This document shows positions 25,746 to 34,228 of a DNA stretch of 64,000 nucleotides, in pieces (the stretch's first letter is position 1; each line of letters starts with the position of its first letter). Position numbers and translations under genes: made by a program. The notes beneath the pieces were generated by a model, which ran no database searches, was not told where the DNA came from, and was given only the letters and a program-made list of their open reading frames with translations. The DNA comes from Intrasporangium flavum. Its GTDB lineage: Bacteria > Actinomycetota > Actinomycetes > Actinomycetales > Dermatophilaceae. The DNA is taken from the NCBI RefSeq assembly GCF_001956915.1, contig NZ_MLJO01000016.1, positions 62,001-126,000 on the forward strand. Direction: 5' to 3'.

Positions 25746-27401
25746 TCACTTGTCCGGCTCGGCCTCGAGCGTCATCTGCAGGTCGGTCTGCTTGCCGTCG
25801 CGCAGCACCCTGAGCGTGACCGTGTCACCGACCGCACGAGCACGGATCCCGACGATGAGCTGGTCGGGCGTACGGATGCGCTTGCCCTCGAACGCGATGA
25901 TGACGTCGCCCGGCTTGATGCCGGCCTTGTCCGCGGGACCTCCCGCGGTCACGGCGCGGGGGGTGTCATCGACCTCGGCGCCCTCACCGGCGAAGGTGCG
26001 GCTCAGCGCGACGCCGATGATCGGGTGGGTCGCCTTGCCCGTGGCGATGAGCTGGTCGGCGGTGCGCCGGGCCTGGTCGCTCGGGATGGCGAAGCCGAGG
26101 CCGATGCTGCCACCGGTCGAGCCGCTCGTGCCGGGCACCCGCGCGATCGCCGAGTTGATGCCGATGACCTGGCCGTTCATGTCGAGCAGCGGGCCGCCGG
26201 AGTTGCCCGGGTTGATCGCTGCGTCGGTCTGGATGGCGTTGATGTACGACGACTCGGTGCCCTCGCCCGGGGTCACCGGGCGGTTGAGCGCGCTGACGAT
26301 GCCGGTGGTCACCGTCTGGTCGAGCCCGAGCGGCGCACCGACGGCGATGACCTGGTCGCCGACGACGACCTGGTCGGACCGGCCGAGCGTCAGCGGCGTC
26401 AGGTCGGTGCGGTCGATCTTGATGACGGCGAGGTCGTAGGAGGCGTCCTTGCCGACGACGGTGGCCTTGGCGGTGTCGCCGTTGCTCAGCACGACGTCGA
26501 TGCTGCCGCTCGCCGCGGACACGACGTGGTTGTTCGTCAGGATGTGCCCCTTGCGGTCCAGGACGAACCCGGAGCCGGTGGCCGAGCCCTCGCTGCCGCC
26601 GTCGACCTTGATCGTCACGACGCTCGGCAGCGCGGTCGCCGCGATGTTGGCGACGCTGCCGGCGGGCCGCACCGTGGCGCCGATGCCCGGGGTGGGCAGC
26701 GTCGAGCCGCCCGTCAGGGAGACGTTGTCGCCCAGCAGGTGCCCGGCGGCGCCGCCGACGACCGCCGAGAGCAGGCACAGCCCCGCCACGGCCGCCACGA
26801 GGACGCCGCGACGCCGCAGCGGCCGGACCGGCGCACCTCCGGGCCCGTGACCGGTGGCCGGGGGCTCTCCCTCGGCGGGAGCGAGCGGAACCGTGACGGG
26901 TGCGCCGGTGGGGGCGGCCCAGTAGCCGCTGCTCGAGGCGGCTGCCGTGGCTCCCGTGGCGCCCTCGGCGCCGCTCGACGCTGACGACGCTGACGACGCG
27001 GTCGACTCGCCCGAGGCGGGGCCGACCGGCCCGGCGGATGCTGCGGGCGGCGCGTACGACGCGCGGTGGGCCTCCTCGGCCTCCGCGTCGGCGCGGTCGC
27101 TGCCCCACGTGGCGTCGGCCCGGGCGGGCACGCCCGGACCGTCGGCCGGGTGCTCGCCGCCGAAGACGTCGAACCAGGCGTCGGAGTCCGACTCGTCACC
27201 GGCGGACGCCTCGGGAGCGCCCGAGGCAGCGCCCGAGACGGCAGGGGCGGCGGGCGACTCTGGGATCTGCTGGGTGTCGCGCAGGTCGATGATGCCGGTG
27301 CGCTCCCCCGTGGGGCGCGGGTCGGCGGCTCCCTCGACGGGCTCGGGAGCACCGGGGTGCTCGGGCTGCTCGGGGTCGGGCCTGCGCGGCTCGTCGCTCA
27401 T
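25746..27401 (-). CDS. htrA: HtrA/DegP-like membrane serine protease with PDZ domain
   Basis: 551 residues. A long acidic, Pro/Ser/Ala-rich cytoplasmic part (1-about 195) leads to one membrane helix (RRGVLVAAVAGLCLLSAVVG). The trypsin-like domain follows outside, with His in ILTNNHVVSA, Asp in ASYDLAVIKID and Ser in INPGNSGGPLLD. A single PDZ domain is C-terminal (GPADKAGIKPGDVIIAFEGK). It degrades or checks misfolded exported proteins under envelope stress. Its ATG overlaps the anti-sigma stop by four bases, tying it to SigE control. Confidence 0.93.
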   Translation of the reverse strand: MSDEPRRPDPEQPEHPGAPEPVEGAADPRPTGERTGIIDLRDTQQIPESPAAPAVSGAASGAPEASAGDESDSDAWFDVFGGEHPADGPGVPARADATWGSDRADAEAEEAHRASYAPPAASAGPVGPASGESTASSASSASSGAEGATGATAAASSSGYWAAPTGAPVTVPLAPAEGEPPATGHGPGGAPVRPLRRRGVLVAAVAGLCLLSAVVGGAAGHLLGDNVSLTGGSTLPTPGIGATVRPAGSVANIAATALPSVVTIKVDGGSEGSATGSGFVLDRKGHILTNNHVVSAASGSIDVVLSNGDTAKATVVGKDASYDLAVIKIDRTDLTPLTLGRSDQVVVGDQVIAVGAPLGLDQTVTTGIVSALNRPVTPGEGTESSYINAIQTDAAINPGNSGGPLLDMNGQVIGINSAIARVPGTSGSTGGSIGLGFAIPSDQARRTADQLIATGKATHPIIGVALSRTFAGEGAEVDDTPRAVTAGGPADKAGIKPGDVIIAFEGKRIRTPDQLIVGIRARAVGDTVTLRVLRDGKQTDLQMTLEAEPDK

Positions 27402-28090
27402 GGCGTCGATTCTGCCGAACCCGTGCCGGAGTAGCGCACCAGGCCCACCTGCGGGGCGCGGTTGACGACGCGGCTCGTGACGACCCAGTACGGCACGGTG
27501 ACCGGGCCGAGCCGGCTCGTGAGCGAGGCGTCAGGGCCCGACGCGGAGCCGGAGCCCCCGGACGTGGACCGGCTCACCGTCAGGGCGGTCATGCCGCCGC
27601 TCAGGGAGCTCGGACCGGTGCCGAAGCTCGCGACGGGGACGCGCGAGGTGGGCAGGCGCGTACCGCCCGGGACGGGCGAGACGGCCAGGCCCCACGCGGC
27701 GGCGACCGACGCGCCGGCGGCGATCGAGGCCACGACCGCGGCACGCATCGGCGAGCGGTGCAGCGCCGGCGCGCCCGGGTGGACGGTCGGGACGGGGTCG
27801 TAGCTCGGCAGGGCGCCGCGCAGCCCCATCGGGGGCAGCGGGATGCGGGGGCCGTGGTCGCGATCGGGCTCGGCGGTCGGGCCCGTGGCGGCGAGGCCGA
27901 GCAGGGCCGAGCGCAGCGACGTCGGCACACCGGTGTCGGAACGGAGGGCGGCGACGATGCGTCGCTCCCGCTCGACCGTGTCGCGGCACGACAGGCAGCA
28001 CACGAGGTGCTTGTCGTAGAGATGCAGCATCGCCGGCGGCAGGGCCCGGTCCACGTAGGCGCGCACGTAACCTCGCAGGTGCGGCGTCAC
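27398..28090 (-). CDS. rseA: Zinc-binding anti-sigma factor, RseA-like
   Basis: 230 residues. Near the N-terminus HLVCCLSCRD carries the His-x3-Cys-x2-Cys zinc motif of ZAS anti-sigma factors, with an upstream His in MLHLYDKH as the likely fourth ligand. A hydrophobic stretch at about residues 119-140 (AAVVASIAAGASVAAAWGL) may anchor it in the membrane. The rest is Ser/Gly-rich with an ordered C-terminus. Placed between sigE and htrA, it should hold SigE inactive. In mycobacteria the equivalent protein is removed by regulated proteolysis; whether that occurs here is inference. Confidence 0.87.
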   Translation of the reverse strand: MTPHLRGYVRAYVDRALPPAMLHLYDKHLVCCLSCRDTVERERRIVAALRSDTGVPTSLRSALLGLAATGPTAEPDRDHGPRIPLPPMGLRGALPSYDPVPTVHPGAPALHRSPMRAAVVASIAAGASVAAAWGLAVSPVPGGTRLPTSRVPVASFGTGPSSLSGGMTALTVSRSTSGGSGSASGPDASLTSRLGPVTVPYWVVTSRVVNRAPQVGLVRYSGTGSAESTP

Positions 28091-28170
28091 GGGTTCACCT
28101 CCAGGCGGTTCGGGGTCGGGGCGGGCATCGGGTGGGCGGTCGGTCGGGGGCGGTCGGTAGGGGCCGCTGG

Positions 28171-28827
28171 TCAGCGGGTGCCGGCCGCGACGCGTCGGCC
28201 GGGCAGGCGCAGGCCGGCGCGGGCCGTCTTGGCGGGCTTGGTGGTGGGTGCGGCGACGGCGTCGGGGGCGCGGTGGGCCAGGGCCTCACGCAGCTGGGCG
28301 CGTCCACGGTGGATCCGCGAGCGGACGGTGCCGAGCTTGACCCCGAGGGTCGCGCTGATCTCCTCGTAGGACAGGCCCTCGATGTCGCACAGGACGACGG
28401 CCGCGCGGAACTCCGGCGCGAGCGCGTCGAGGGCGCGCTGGACGTCGTCGTCGAAGCGGGCGTCGTGGTAGGTCTGCTCCGGCCCCTTCTCGTAGCTCGG
28501 CAGGCGGCCGGCGGCGTCCTCGGGCAGCGCGTCGAAGCGGATCCGCTGCTTGCGACGCATCTTGTCGAGGAAGACGTTCGTCGTGATGCGGTGCAGCCAG
28601 CCCTCGAACGTGCCGGGCTGGTAGGAGTGGAGCGAGCGGAAGACCCGGACGAAGACGTCGTGGGTGAGGTCCTCGGCGTCGTGCGGGTTGCCCGTGAGGC
28701 GGTAGGCCAGGCGGTAGACGCGCGCGGAGTGCTGCTCGACGATCTCCTCCCACGTGGGAGGGGTCCACGTCGAGTCGGCCGGCGCCACCGTCGAGGTGGG
28801 CTGGGTGGACGTCACGCTGCTGGTCAC
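28171..28827 (-). CDS. sigE: ECF sigma factor, SigE-like
   Basis: 218 residues, GTG start. Region 2 is at about residues 28-95 ([40 protein letters not shown]) and region 4 at about 130-185 ([20 protein letters not shown]). The Arg/Ala-rich C-terminal 30 residues are an extra tail. It directs RNA polymerase to envelope- and heat-stress promoters. It heads the sigE-anti-sigma-htrA-tatB cluster and has an ECF-type promoter immediately upstream, so positive autoregulation is likely. The divergent neighbour encodes a conserved hypothetical and the O-methyltransferase, as in mycobacteria. Confidence 0.93.
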   Translation of the reverse strand: MTSSVTSTQPTSTVAPADSTWTPPTWEEIVEQHSARVYRLAYRLTGNPHDAEDLTHDVFVRVFRSLHSYQPGTFEGWLHRITTNVFLDKMRRKQRIRFDALPEDAAGRLPSYEKGPEQTYHDARFDDDVQRALDALAPEFRAAVVLCDIEGLSYEEISATLGVKLGTVRSRIHRGRAQLREALAHRAPDAVAAPTTKPAKTARAGLRLPGRRVAAGTR

Positions 28828-28869
28828 GAGAGAGCCTGAGGCCTTTCAGAGGATCGGTTCAACGACGTG

Positions 28870-28895
28870 AACGCGCCGCGCCGCTGATTCGTTCC
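28870..28895 (-). promoter_or_regulatory. ECF-type promoter of sigE
   Basis: On the minus strand, GGAAC (28891-28895), 17 bases, CGTT (28870-28873). This is the classic ECF sigma -35/-10 pair. It lies 43 bases before the sigE GTG. Confidence 0.75.
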
Positions 28896-29023
28896 CCCTC
28901 ACAGTGCCCGATCGCGCTGTCCGGCTACCAGCCGGAACCTGTGCGCACGCTGTGAGACGGGCACGGCCAAGCGGTGCCGAACGCGTCGGGCCGGGGTCGA
29001 CGCGCCCGCGGGCACCGCGCGCC

Positions 29024-29545
29024 TCACGCCTCGGCGGCACCCCGGCCACCTGCCGTGCCGCGGGCGCCCTGCTCGCTCGCGTCGTCGGGGACGGCCTCGT
29101 GGTGGCGCAGCCCCGGCGTCCGTTCCCGCTCCTTCATCTCCGCCTCGAACAGGTGGCGCCGGCCGCCGACGAGGCGCTCGCGCGCCTCCCGCTCGAACCG
29201 TCGGAAGGTCGCGTAGTAGCCGTCGTCGTACTCCTCGATGACCTGGAAGGTCCAGCGGCCCTCGAGGACGTTGCGCCCGACGAGCTCGCGGTCGATGCGG
29301 TCGGCGAGCTCGCAATGGCCTGCGTCGCGGAGCAGGTCGACGGCCTCCCCGAGGGCGAGGTCGGCCGTGCCCGTGAGCCGGTGGAACCCGTAGAGGTGGC
29401 CGCGCGCGTCCTCGATGACCTCGAGGGCCTCCGAGAGCTTGCCCAGCGCCTCGACGGTCGCGTCGTCGACACCGGCCGGGCGACGGTGCTCGTCGGTGGG
29501 CCGGTCGGCGTCCGGGGGCGTCGTCGGCAGGTCCGTGTCGTCCAT
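29024..29545 (-). CDS. Conserved actinobacterial hypothetical protein
   Basis: 173 residues. The core at about residues 28-140 is mostly helical, with GKLSEALEVIEDARGHLYGF, HRLTGTADLALGEAVDLLRD, ADRIDRELVGRNVLEGRW and YDDGYYATFRRFEREARERL. The flanking ends are charged and unstructured. I recall the same protein beside O-methyltransferase genes in other actinobacteria but know of no function. TATGGT ends six bases before the ATG, giving a leaderless start. It is divergent from the O-methyltransferase gene and runs toward sigE on the same strand. Confidence 0.7.
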   Translation of the reverse strand: MDDTDLPTTPPDADRPTDEHRRPAGVDDATVEALGKLSEALEVIEDARGHLYGFHRLTGTADLALGEAVDLLRDAGHCELADRIDRELVGRNVLEGRWTFQVIEEYDDGYYATFRRFEREARERLVGGRRHLFEAEMKERERTPGLRHHEAVPDDASEQGARGTAGGRGAAEA

Positions 29546-29551
29546 GCCCGC

Positions 29552-29557
29552 ACCATA
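29552..29557 (-). promoter_or_regulatory. -10 element for the hypothetical gene (leaderless)
   Basis: TATGGT on the minus strand, six bases from the ATG at 29545. Confidence 0.5.
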
Positions 29558-29604
29558 GGCACGCCGGGCCGCGGCTCGCCCGGATTACGACGTGCCCGCC
29601 GCAG

Positions 29605-29610
29605 TAGGGT
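29605..29610 (+). promoter_or_regulatory. -10 element for the O-methyltransferase (leaderless)
   Basis: TAGGGT, seven bases before ATG 29618, inside a 72-base divergent region. Confidence 0.55.
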
Positions 29611-29617
29611 TGCGGCC

Positions 29618-30241
29618 ATGAGTTCGCAGAAGGTCGCCGCGTGGTCGCACGCCGAGGAGTTCGTCGCCCCGAGCGAGCACGTCGAGCAGGCCCGCCTGCG
29701 CGGCGAGGAGCTCGGCGCCCGGCCCGTCGGCAACGGGGTCGGCGCGACCCTCCAGGTGCTGGCCGCCGCCACCGGCGCCAAGGCCGTCATGGAGGTCGGC
29801 ACCGGCGCGGGCGCGTCCGGCCTGTGGCTCCTCGGCGGCATGCCGGCCGACGGCGTCCTCACGACGATCGACCTCGACACCGAGCACCAGCGCGCCGCCC
29901 GCGACGCCTTCTCGGCCGCCGGCGTGGCCCACCAGCGCACCCGCGTCATCGCCGGTCGCGCCCTCGACGTCCTGCCCCGGATGACCGACGCCGCCTACGA
30001 CCTCGTCGTCGTCGACGCCGACAAGGAGGAGTACCCCGACTACGTCGAGCAGGCCGCGCGCCTGCTCCGCCCCGGGGGCACCCTCGTGCTCACGTGGTCC
30101 GACGACGAGTCCGACCCCGCCCGGCGCGACCCGGAGACCCGCACGCTGCGCGAGGTCGGGCGCACCATGCGCGACCACGACCGCTTCACCGTCGCGCTCC
30201 TGCCGGTGAGCGACGGCCTGCTCGTCGCCGTCAAGGGCTGA
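29618..30241 (+). CDS. SAM-dependent O-methyltransferase
   Basis: 207 residues. Class I methyltransferase of the catechol/caffeoyl-CoA O-methyltransferase kind: GATLQVLAAATGAKAVMEVG and GTGAGASGLWLL for SAM, TIDLDTEHQRAAR for the ribose, and DLVVVDADKEEYPDYVEQAA for the metal-binding loop. Its location divergent from the sigE cluster matches Rv1220c in M. tuberculosis. The substrate is unknown. Start set by the leaderless -10 element. Confidence 0.9.
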   Translation: MSSQKVAAWSHAEEFVAPSEHVEQARLRGEELGARPVGNGVGATLQVLAAATGAKAVMEVGTGAGASGLWLLGGMPADGVLTTIDLDTEHQRAARDAFSAAGVAHQRTRVIAGRALDVLPRMTDAAYDLVVVDADKEEYPDYVEQAARLLRPGGTLVLTWSDDESDPARRDPETRTLREVGRTMRDHDRFTVALLPVSDGLLVAVKG

Positions 30242-30491
30242 CGCGCGGGCCGTCACGCCCGCCACACCCTTCCCGTCAGGCACCTCCCGCCACCCTGCGG
30301 GGGCACGTGCGCCCACCCCTCGGACGCCGCGCCGGTGGACGTTCCGGGACGTACCCGGACAGACCGCCCCCGGGTGTCCGGGATGTCGGCGTCGACCCGT
30401 CTGCGGGCGCCCCGTGAGGGCTAGCCTTGGCCTCCTCACGGTTCGTTCTGCTGCCGGGCCAGGCCCGGCTCGCCACACGAGACGGGCGCGC

Positions 30492-31706
30492 ATGAGCACG
30501 ATCGAGCAACCCTCCACCCCATCGGCCGGGGGCCCCGGCGCACGACCTCCGCTCACCCCCGACCGGCCCGCGCCGGCCGAGGGACCCGATCGCCCCGCGG
30601 CCCAGGGCCAGGCCCAGCGCCAGGGCCCGACGGCGCGCGACCTCGCCGAGGCCGCCCGCGCGGCCGGTACGGCGAGCGCCGACCGTGGGCACCGTCCCGG
30701 ACGCCTGGCCCGCCGGACGCGTCCGGCGCCGTCCCGCGGGGGTCGTGACGCGTCGCCGACGGCCGCACCGCCCGCGCCGCTGACCGCCGAGGCCTTCACC
30801 GACGAGGGCCTCCTCGGCCGGGAGCGCGCCACCGCCCGCACCGGCTGGCGTCGCCGGGTGACGACGGTCACCGGGGGCCGGGTCGCCCCGGGTCCGGGCG
30901 CGGCCGAGCGGCGCCGGGACGCGCTCGAGTCACGCGTCCGCGCCCCCATCGAGGGCACCCGGCGCATCGTCGTCATGAGCCGCAAGGGCGGCGTCGGCAA
31001 GACGACCGTCACCGTCGGGCTGGGCGCGACCTTCGCCCAGGGCCGCGGCGACCGGGTCGTGGCCGTCGACGCCAACCCCGACGCCGGCAACCTCGCCCGG
31101 CGCATCGCCGGCGACTGCCCCCGCACCATCACCGACCTGCTGTCCGACGTCGACGCCATCGACACCGTCGGGGCGATGCGGCGCTACACCTCGCAGTGCC
31201 ACGAGTCGCGCCTCGAGGTGCTCGCCTCCGACGACGACGCGAGCATCAGCCAGGCCCTCGACCGCCCGGCCTACCGGCGCGTCGTGTCACTGCTCGACGT
31301 CTACTACAACCTCGTCCTGCTCGACACCGGCACCGGCATCCTCGACAGCGCCAACCAGGGCCTCATCGCCGAGGCCGACCAGCTCGTCCTCGTCCTGCGC
31401 CCGGCCCTCGACGGCGCCCGGGCCGGCGCCCAGACCCTCGACTGGCTCGACGCGCACGGCTTCGGCGACCTCGTGTCCTCGGCGGTCGTCGTCGTCAACG
31501 CCGTCACCCACCCCGGCGAGCCGGCGGTCATGGCGATCACCGAGCACTTCTCCGGTCGCTGCGCGCACGTGTCCCACATCCCGTGGGACCCCGCCCTCGA
31601 GACCGGCGGTCGCACGCTGCTCTCGCGCCTCTCACCGCCGACGCGTGAGGCGTTCCTCGACGTCGCGGCCGCCGTGGCCGACCGCTTCGGCGTCGCCGTC
31701 CCCTGA
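30492..31706 (+). CDS. MinD/ParA-like ATPase with long disordered N-terminus
   Basis: 404 residues from ATG 30492. Residues 1-150 are Pro/Ala/Arg-rich and low in complexity. The ATPase starts at about 157 with VVMSRKGGVGKTTVTVGLG (deviant Walker A), continues with VVAVDANPDAGNLARRI and YNLVLLDTGTGIL, and has hydrophobic ends. Such long MinD-like proteins occur next to ESX/type VII secretion or in chromosome-positioning roles, but neither a ParB nor ESX gene is here, so the cargo is unknown. Upstream, 250 bases are non-coding with a possible -10 TAGCCT at 30425-30430 and no other clear signal. A strong terminator follows. Confidence 0.82.
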   Translation: MSTIEQPSTPSAGGPGARPPLTPDRPAPAEGPDRPAAQGQAQRQGPTARDLAEAARAAGTASADRGHRPGRLARRTRPAPSRGGRDASPTAAPPAPLTAEAFTDEGLLGRERATARTGWRRRVTTVTGGRVAPGPGAAERRRDALESRVRAPIEGTRRIVVMSRKGGVGKTTVTVGLGATFAQGRGDRVVAVDANPDAGNLARRIAGDCPRTITDLLSDVDAIDTVGAMRRYTSQCHESRLEVLASDDDASISQALDRPAYRRVVSLLDVYYNLVLLDTGTGILDSANQGLIAEADQLVLVLRPALDGARAGAQTLDWLDAHGFGDLVSSAVVVVNAVTHPGEPAVMAITEHFSGRCAHVSHIPWDPALETGGRTLLSRLSPPTREAFLDVAAAVADRFGVAVP

Positions 31707-31742
31707 CCCCCGGCCGGACCGCGCTCCCCCGGCCGGGACGCA

Positions 31743-31776
31743 CGACGGCCCCCGACCTACAGGTCGGGGGCCGTCG
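31743..31776. terminator. Strong bidirectional terminator hairpin
   Basis: A perfect 16-base-pair stem (31743-31758 with 31761-31776) with two unpaired central bases, between the convergent ParA-like and DUF3117 genes. Confidence 0.85.
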
Positions 31777-31809
31777 GAGCCCGGGGCGAGGATCCCTCGC
31801 CGGACGGCG

Positions 31810-31983
31810 TCAGCTGACGCCGTCGCACCCCTGGATGGCGTCGCGCAGAGCCGCAGCCTCGTCGGGAGTCATCTCGACGACGAGCCGGCCGCCGCCCTCG
31901 AGGGGCATTCGCAGGACGATGCCGCGACCCTCCTTGACGACCTCCAGCGGTCCGTCTCCGGTCCTCGGCTTCATTGCTGCCAT
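31810..31983 (-). CDS. DUF3117 small protein
   Basis: 57 residues: MAAMKPRTGDGPLEVVKEGR at the start, then the LRMPLEGGGRLVVEMTPDEA core. This is the small, highly conserved actinobacterial DUF3117 family (Rv1211 in M. tuberculosis). A good Shine-Dalgarno (AAGGGG) lies before the ATG. It is too short to be picked up by length-filtered gene searches. Function unknown; the predicted fold is a small beta hairpin plus helix. It is divergent from the enoyl-CoA hydratase. Confidence 0.93.
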   Translation of the reverse strand: MAAMKPRTGDGPLEVVKEGRGIVLRMPLEGGGRLVVEMTPDEAAALRDAIQGCDGVS

Positions 31984-32020
31984 GGTTCCCCTTCCCTAGG
32001 AATCCTCGCGCTTTGGTCCC

Positions 32021-32046
32021 ATTATTCCGTGTCTCGATTCCGAGAC
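32021..32046 (-). promoter_or_regulatory. Promoter/operator region of DUF3117
   Basis: On the minus strand a -10-like AATAAT (32021-32026) lies just downstream of a perfect inverted repeat, GTCTCG-N4-CGAGAC (32031-32046), which would occupy the space between -35 and -10. The 141-base divergent region is locally AT-richer than its surroundings. Confidence 0.4.
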
Positions 32047-32124
32047 CTAATCCGGGACGTGACGAACCGCACGTGGGGCCGCCCGACCTACCGCGGCAGG
32101 CCCCGATGGGACAGAGTGACGCCC

Positions 32125-32982
32125 ATGACCGCACCCCAGGACGACCAGACCCCCGACGCCGCCGCGGGCGTCCGCGCCGCAGCCGGAACCGACGCCCCCG
32201 GCCCCCTCGTCGTCGAGGTGGACGGCGGCGTGGCGTGGGTGCGGCTCGCCCGCCCCGACGCCATGAACGCCCTCGACGAGGCCCTCAAGGACGCCCTCGT
32301 CGAGGCCCTCGAGTCGCTCGCCGCCGACGAGACCGTCCGCTGCGTCGTGCTCACCGGCACCGGCCGGGCCTTCTGCGTCGGGCAGGACCTCAAGGAGCAC
32401 GTGCGCAGCCTCGCCGACGAGAGCGCGACGCTCGCGACGACGGTGACCCGGCACTACAACCGGATCGTCACCGCGCTCGCGACGATGAACAAGCCGGTCC
32501 TCGCCGCCCTCAACGGTGTCGCCGCCGGGGCCGGCCTCAGCTTCGCGCTGGCCTGCGACGTGCGGGTCGCGGCCGACACCGCCGGGCTCAACACCTCGTT
32601 CGCCGGGATCGCGCTGTCGTGCGACTCCGGGGCCTCGTGGTCGCTGCCGCGCCTCGTCGGCACGGCCCGCGCCAAGGACCTGCTGATGTTCCCGCGGACC
32701 GTCGGGGCGCAGGAGGCGCTGGAGCTGGGGCTGGTCAACCGCGTCGTGCCGGCCGCCGAGCTCGAGGGCACCGTGCGCGAGCTCGCCAGCACCCTCGCCG
32801 CCGGGCCCACGCTGGCCTACGGCTCGATCCGGCGGGCCGTGGCCTTCAGCGCCACCGCACCCCTGGCGGACGCCCTGGCCAACGAGGCCGAGCTCATGGC
32901 CTACACGGGGCACAGCGTCGACCACCGCGCGGCGGTCGACGCGTTCCTGGCCAAGGAGAAGCCGGTCTACACCGGCCGCTGA
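32125..32982 (+). CDS. Enoyl-CoA hydratase/isomerase-family protein
   Basis: 285 residues. Crotonase fold: WVRLARPDAMNALDEALKDA, the oxyanion-hole segments VLTGTGRAFCVGQDLKEH and ALNGVAAGAGLSFALACDVR, then FAGIALSCDSGASWSLPRLV. In the last segment the catalytic Glu of true hydratases seems to be absent (SCDSGASW), so an isomerase or other crotonase reaction, as in PaaG-like enzymes, is more likely. The first 30 residues are extra and disordered. It is alone between DUF3117 (divergent) and the mannosyltransferase (convergent). Confidence 0.87.
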   Translation: MTAPQDDQTPDAAAGVRAAAGTDAPGPLVVEVDGGVAWVRLARPDAMNALDEALKDALVEALESLAADETVRCVVLTGTGRAFCVGQDLKEHVRSLADESATLATTVTRHYNRIVTALATMNKPVLAALNGVAAGAGLSFALACDVRVAADTAGLNTSFAGIALSCDSGASWSLPRLVGTARAKDLLMFPRTVGAQEALELGLVNRVVPAAELEGTVRELASTLAAGPTLAYGSIRRAVAFSATAPLADALANEAELMAYTGHSVDHRAAVDAFLAKEKPVYTGR

Positions 32983-32992
32983 GGCCCGTGAC

Positions 32993-33020
32993 CCCGCCGT
33001 GGCCGGCCGGTCACGGCGGG
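32993..33020. terminator. Possible terminator between convergent genes
   Basis: A 9-base-pair stem (CCCGCCGTG at 32993-33001 with CACGGCGGG at 33012-33020) spans the mannosyltransferase stop. The loop holds GGCCGGCC. Confidence 0.4.
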
Positions 33021-34228
33021 TAGTCGCCGTTCGGCGAGGGCACGTACCGCCAGAGGATGTCGGTCCAGTACCACTGGCCCACGACGAAGAGGACGAACAG
33101 GGGTCCGGCGCGCAGCAGCAGCCGGGTCCACGTCGTGCCCCGTCGGTCCTGCCAGCCGGTGCCGGTGACGACGGCGAGCAGCGGGAAGAGCGGCACGAGG
33201 TAGCGGAAGATGCTCGTGAACGGGTCGAGCACCGCCGCGAGGTAGGCCGGGTAGGCCAGCGACCAGGTGCGCAGCTCGGCGCCGAGCGCCTTCGCCCAAG
33301 GGCCGGCGACGAGCGCGACGATCGCGATCGGCACGACCCAGAGGAGCACCGGCCCCCACGTGTCGCCGAAGACGTACCGGGCCATGCCGGCCCACGGCGT
33401 GAACGGCTCGACGGTGCCCGAGCCGCGCCACGAGCCCATGGTGCGGGTGTACGCGTCGCGCTCCCCGGTGGCCCACCACGCGATCGCTGGCCAGAGGAAC
33501 CCGGCCACGCCGCACGCCACGAGGGAGGTCAGGCCGGCGGCGTACTCCCCGCGTGACACCGGACGCTCCCCGCGGGCGCGCCAGCGCAGCCACAGCGCCA
33601 CAAGGGTCACGACGCCGAGCGGCACCGCGACCGGGCGCGTCAGGCCGAGCAGGACGGCCACACCCGCGGCGACGAGCCAGCGCTCGCGGGCGAGGGCGTA
33701 GAGGTAGCCGACGAGCAGCAGCATCGCCGGGGCCTCGGTGTAGGCCAGCTGGAGGGTGACCGACGCCGGGAAGCTGGCCCACAGCAGGACGACCGCGAGC
33801 GCCGCCCGGTCGCCGATGCGGTCGCGCAGGAGCAGCCCCATGAGCACCGCGGCGCCGAACCCGCACAGCAGGGCGATCGTCGAGCCGGCCGCGGGGAAGG
33901 ACAGGCCGGTGGCCATGAGGGCTCGCGAGGCGTACGGGAACAGGGGGTAGAAGGCCCACGCGTTCTGCCGCACGGCCCCGAGCTCGTCGACCGGCAGCTG
34001 CGAGGGGTACCCGTCGAGGGCGATGGTCTGGTACCACTGCCCGTCCCACAGCGCCGTGAAGGGGAAGAAGGTGACCGGGACGTCGTCCCCGCCCGTCATG
34101 CCGGTCGGCACCTGGTGGCGCATGACGAGCAGCAGGATCGTCGTCGTGACGACCCGCGCCAGGGCGTAGAGCCCCAGCACCCACCCGACGAACGCCCGGC
34201 GGGACAGGCTCGGGGCGAGGTCCCTCAT
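33011..34228 (-). CDS. Multispanning mannosyltransferase, PIG-V-like (GT-C)
   Basis: 405 residues with about nine to ten membrane helices. The N-terminal outside loop carries FTALWDGQWYQTIALDGYPS, the Trp-Asp-Gly-x-Trp-Tyr signature with the catalytic Asp of PIG-V/GT-C mannosyltransferases, and YPLFPYASRALM follows. Such enzymes use polyprenyl-phosphate-mannose outside the membrane. In actinobacteria they build lipomannan-type glycolipids or mannosylate proteins. Its ATG overlaps the stop of the DivIVA-like gene by four bases, so it ends a LOG-DivIVA-mannosyltransferase operon. Confidence 0.85.
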   Translation of the reverse strand: MRDLAPSLSRRAFVGWVLGLYALARVVTTTILLLVMRHQVPTGMTGGDDVPVTFFPFTALWDGQWYQTIALDGYPSQLPVDELGAVRQNAWAFYPLFPYASRALMATGLSFPAAGSTIALLCGFGAAVLMGLLLRDRIGDRAALAVVLLWASFPASVTLQLAYTEAPAMLLLVGYLYALARERWLVAAGVAVLLGLTRPVAVPLGVVTLVALWLRWRARGERPVSRGEYAAGLTSLVACGVAGFLWPAIAWWATGERDAYTRTMGSWRGSGTVEPFTPWAGMARYVFGDTWGPVLLWVVPIAIVALVAGPWAKALGAELRTWSLAYPAYLAAVLDPFTSIFRYLVPLFPLLAVVTGTGWQDRRGTTWTRLLLRAGPLFVLFVVGQWYWTDILWRYVPSPNGDYPP

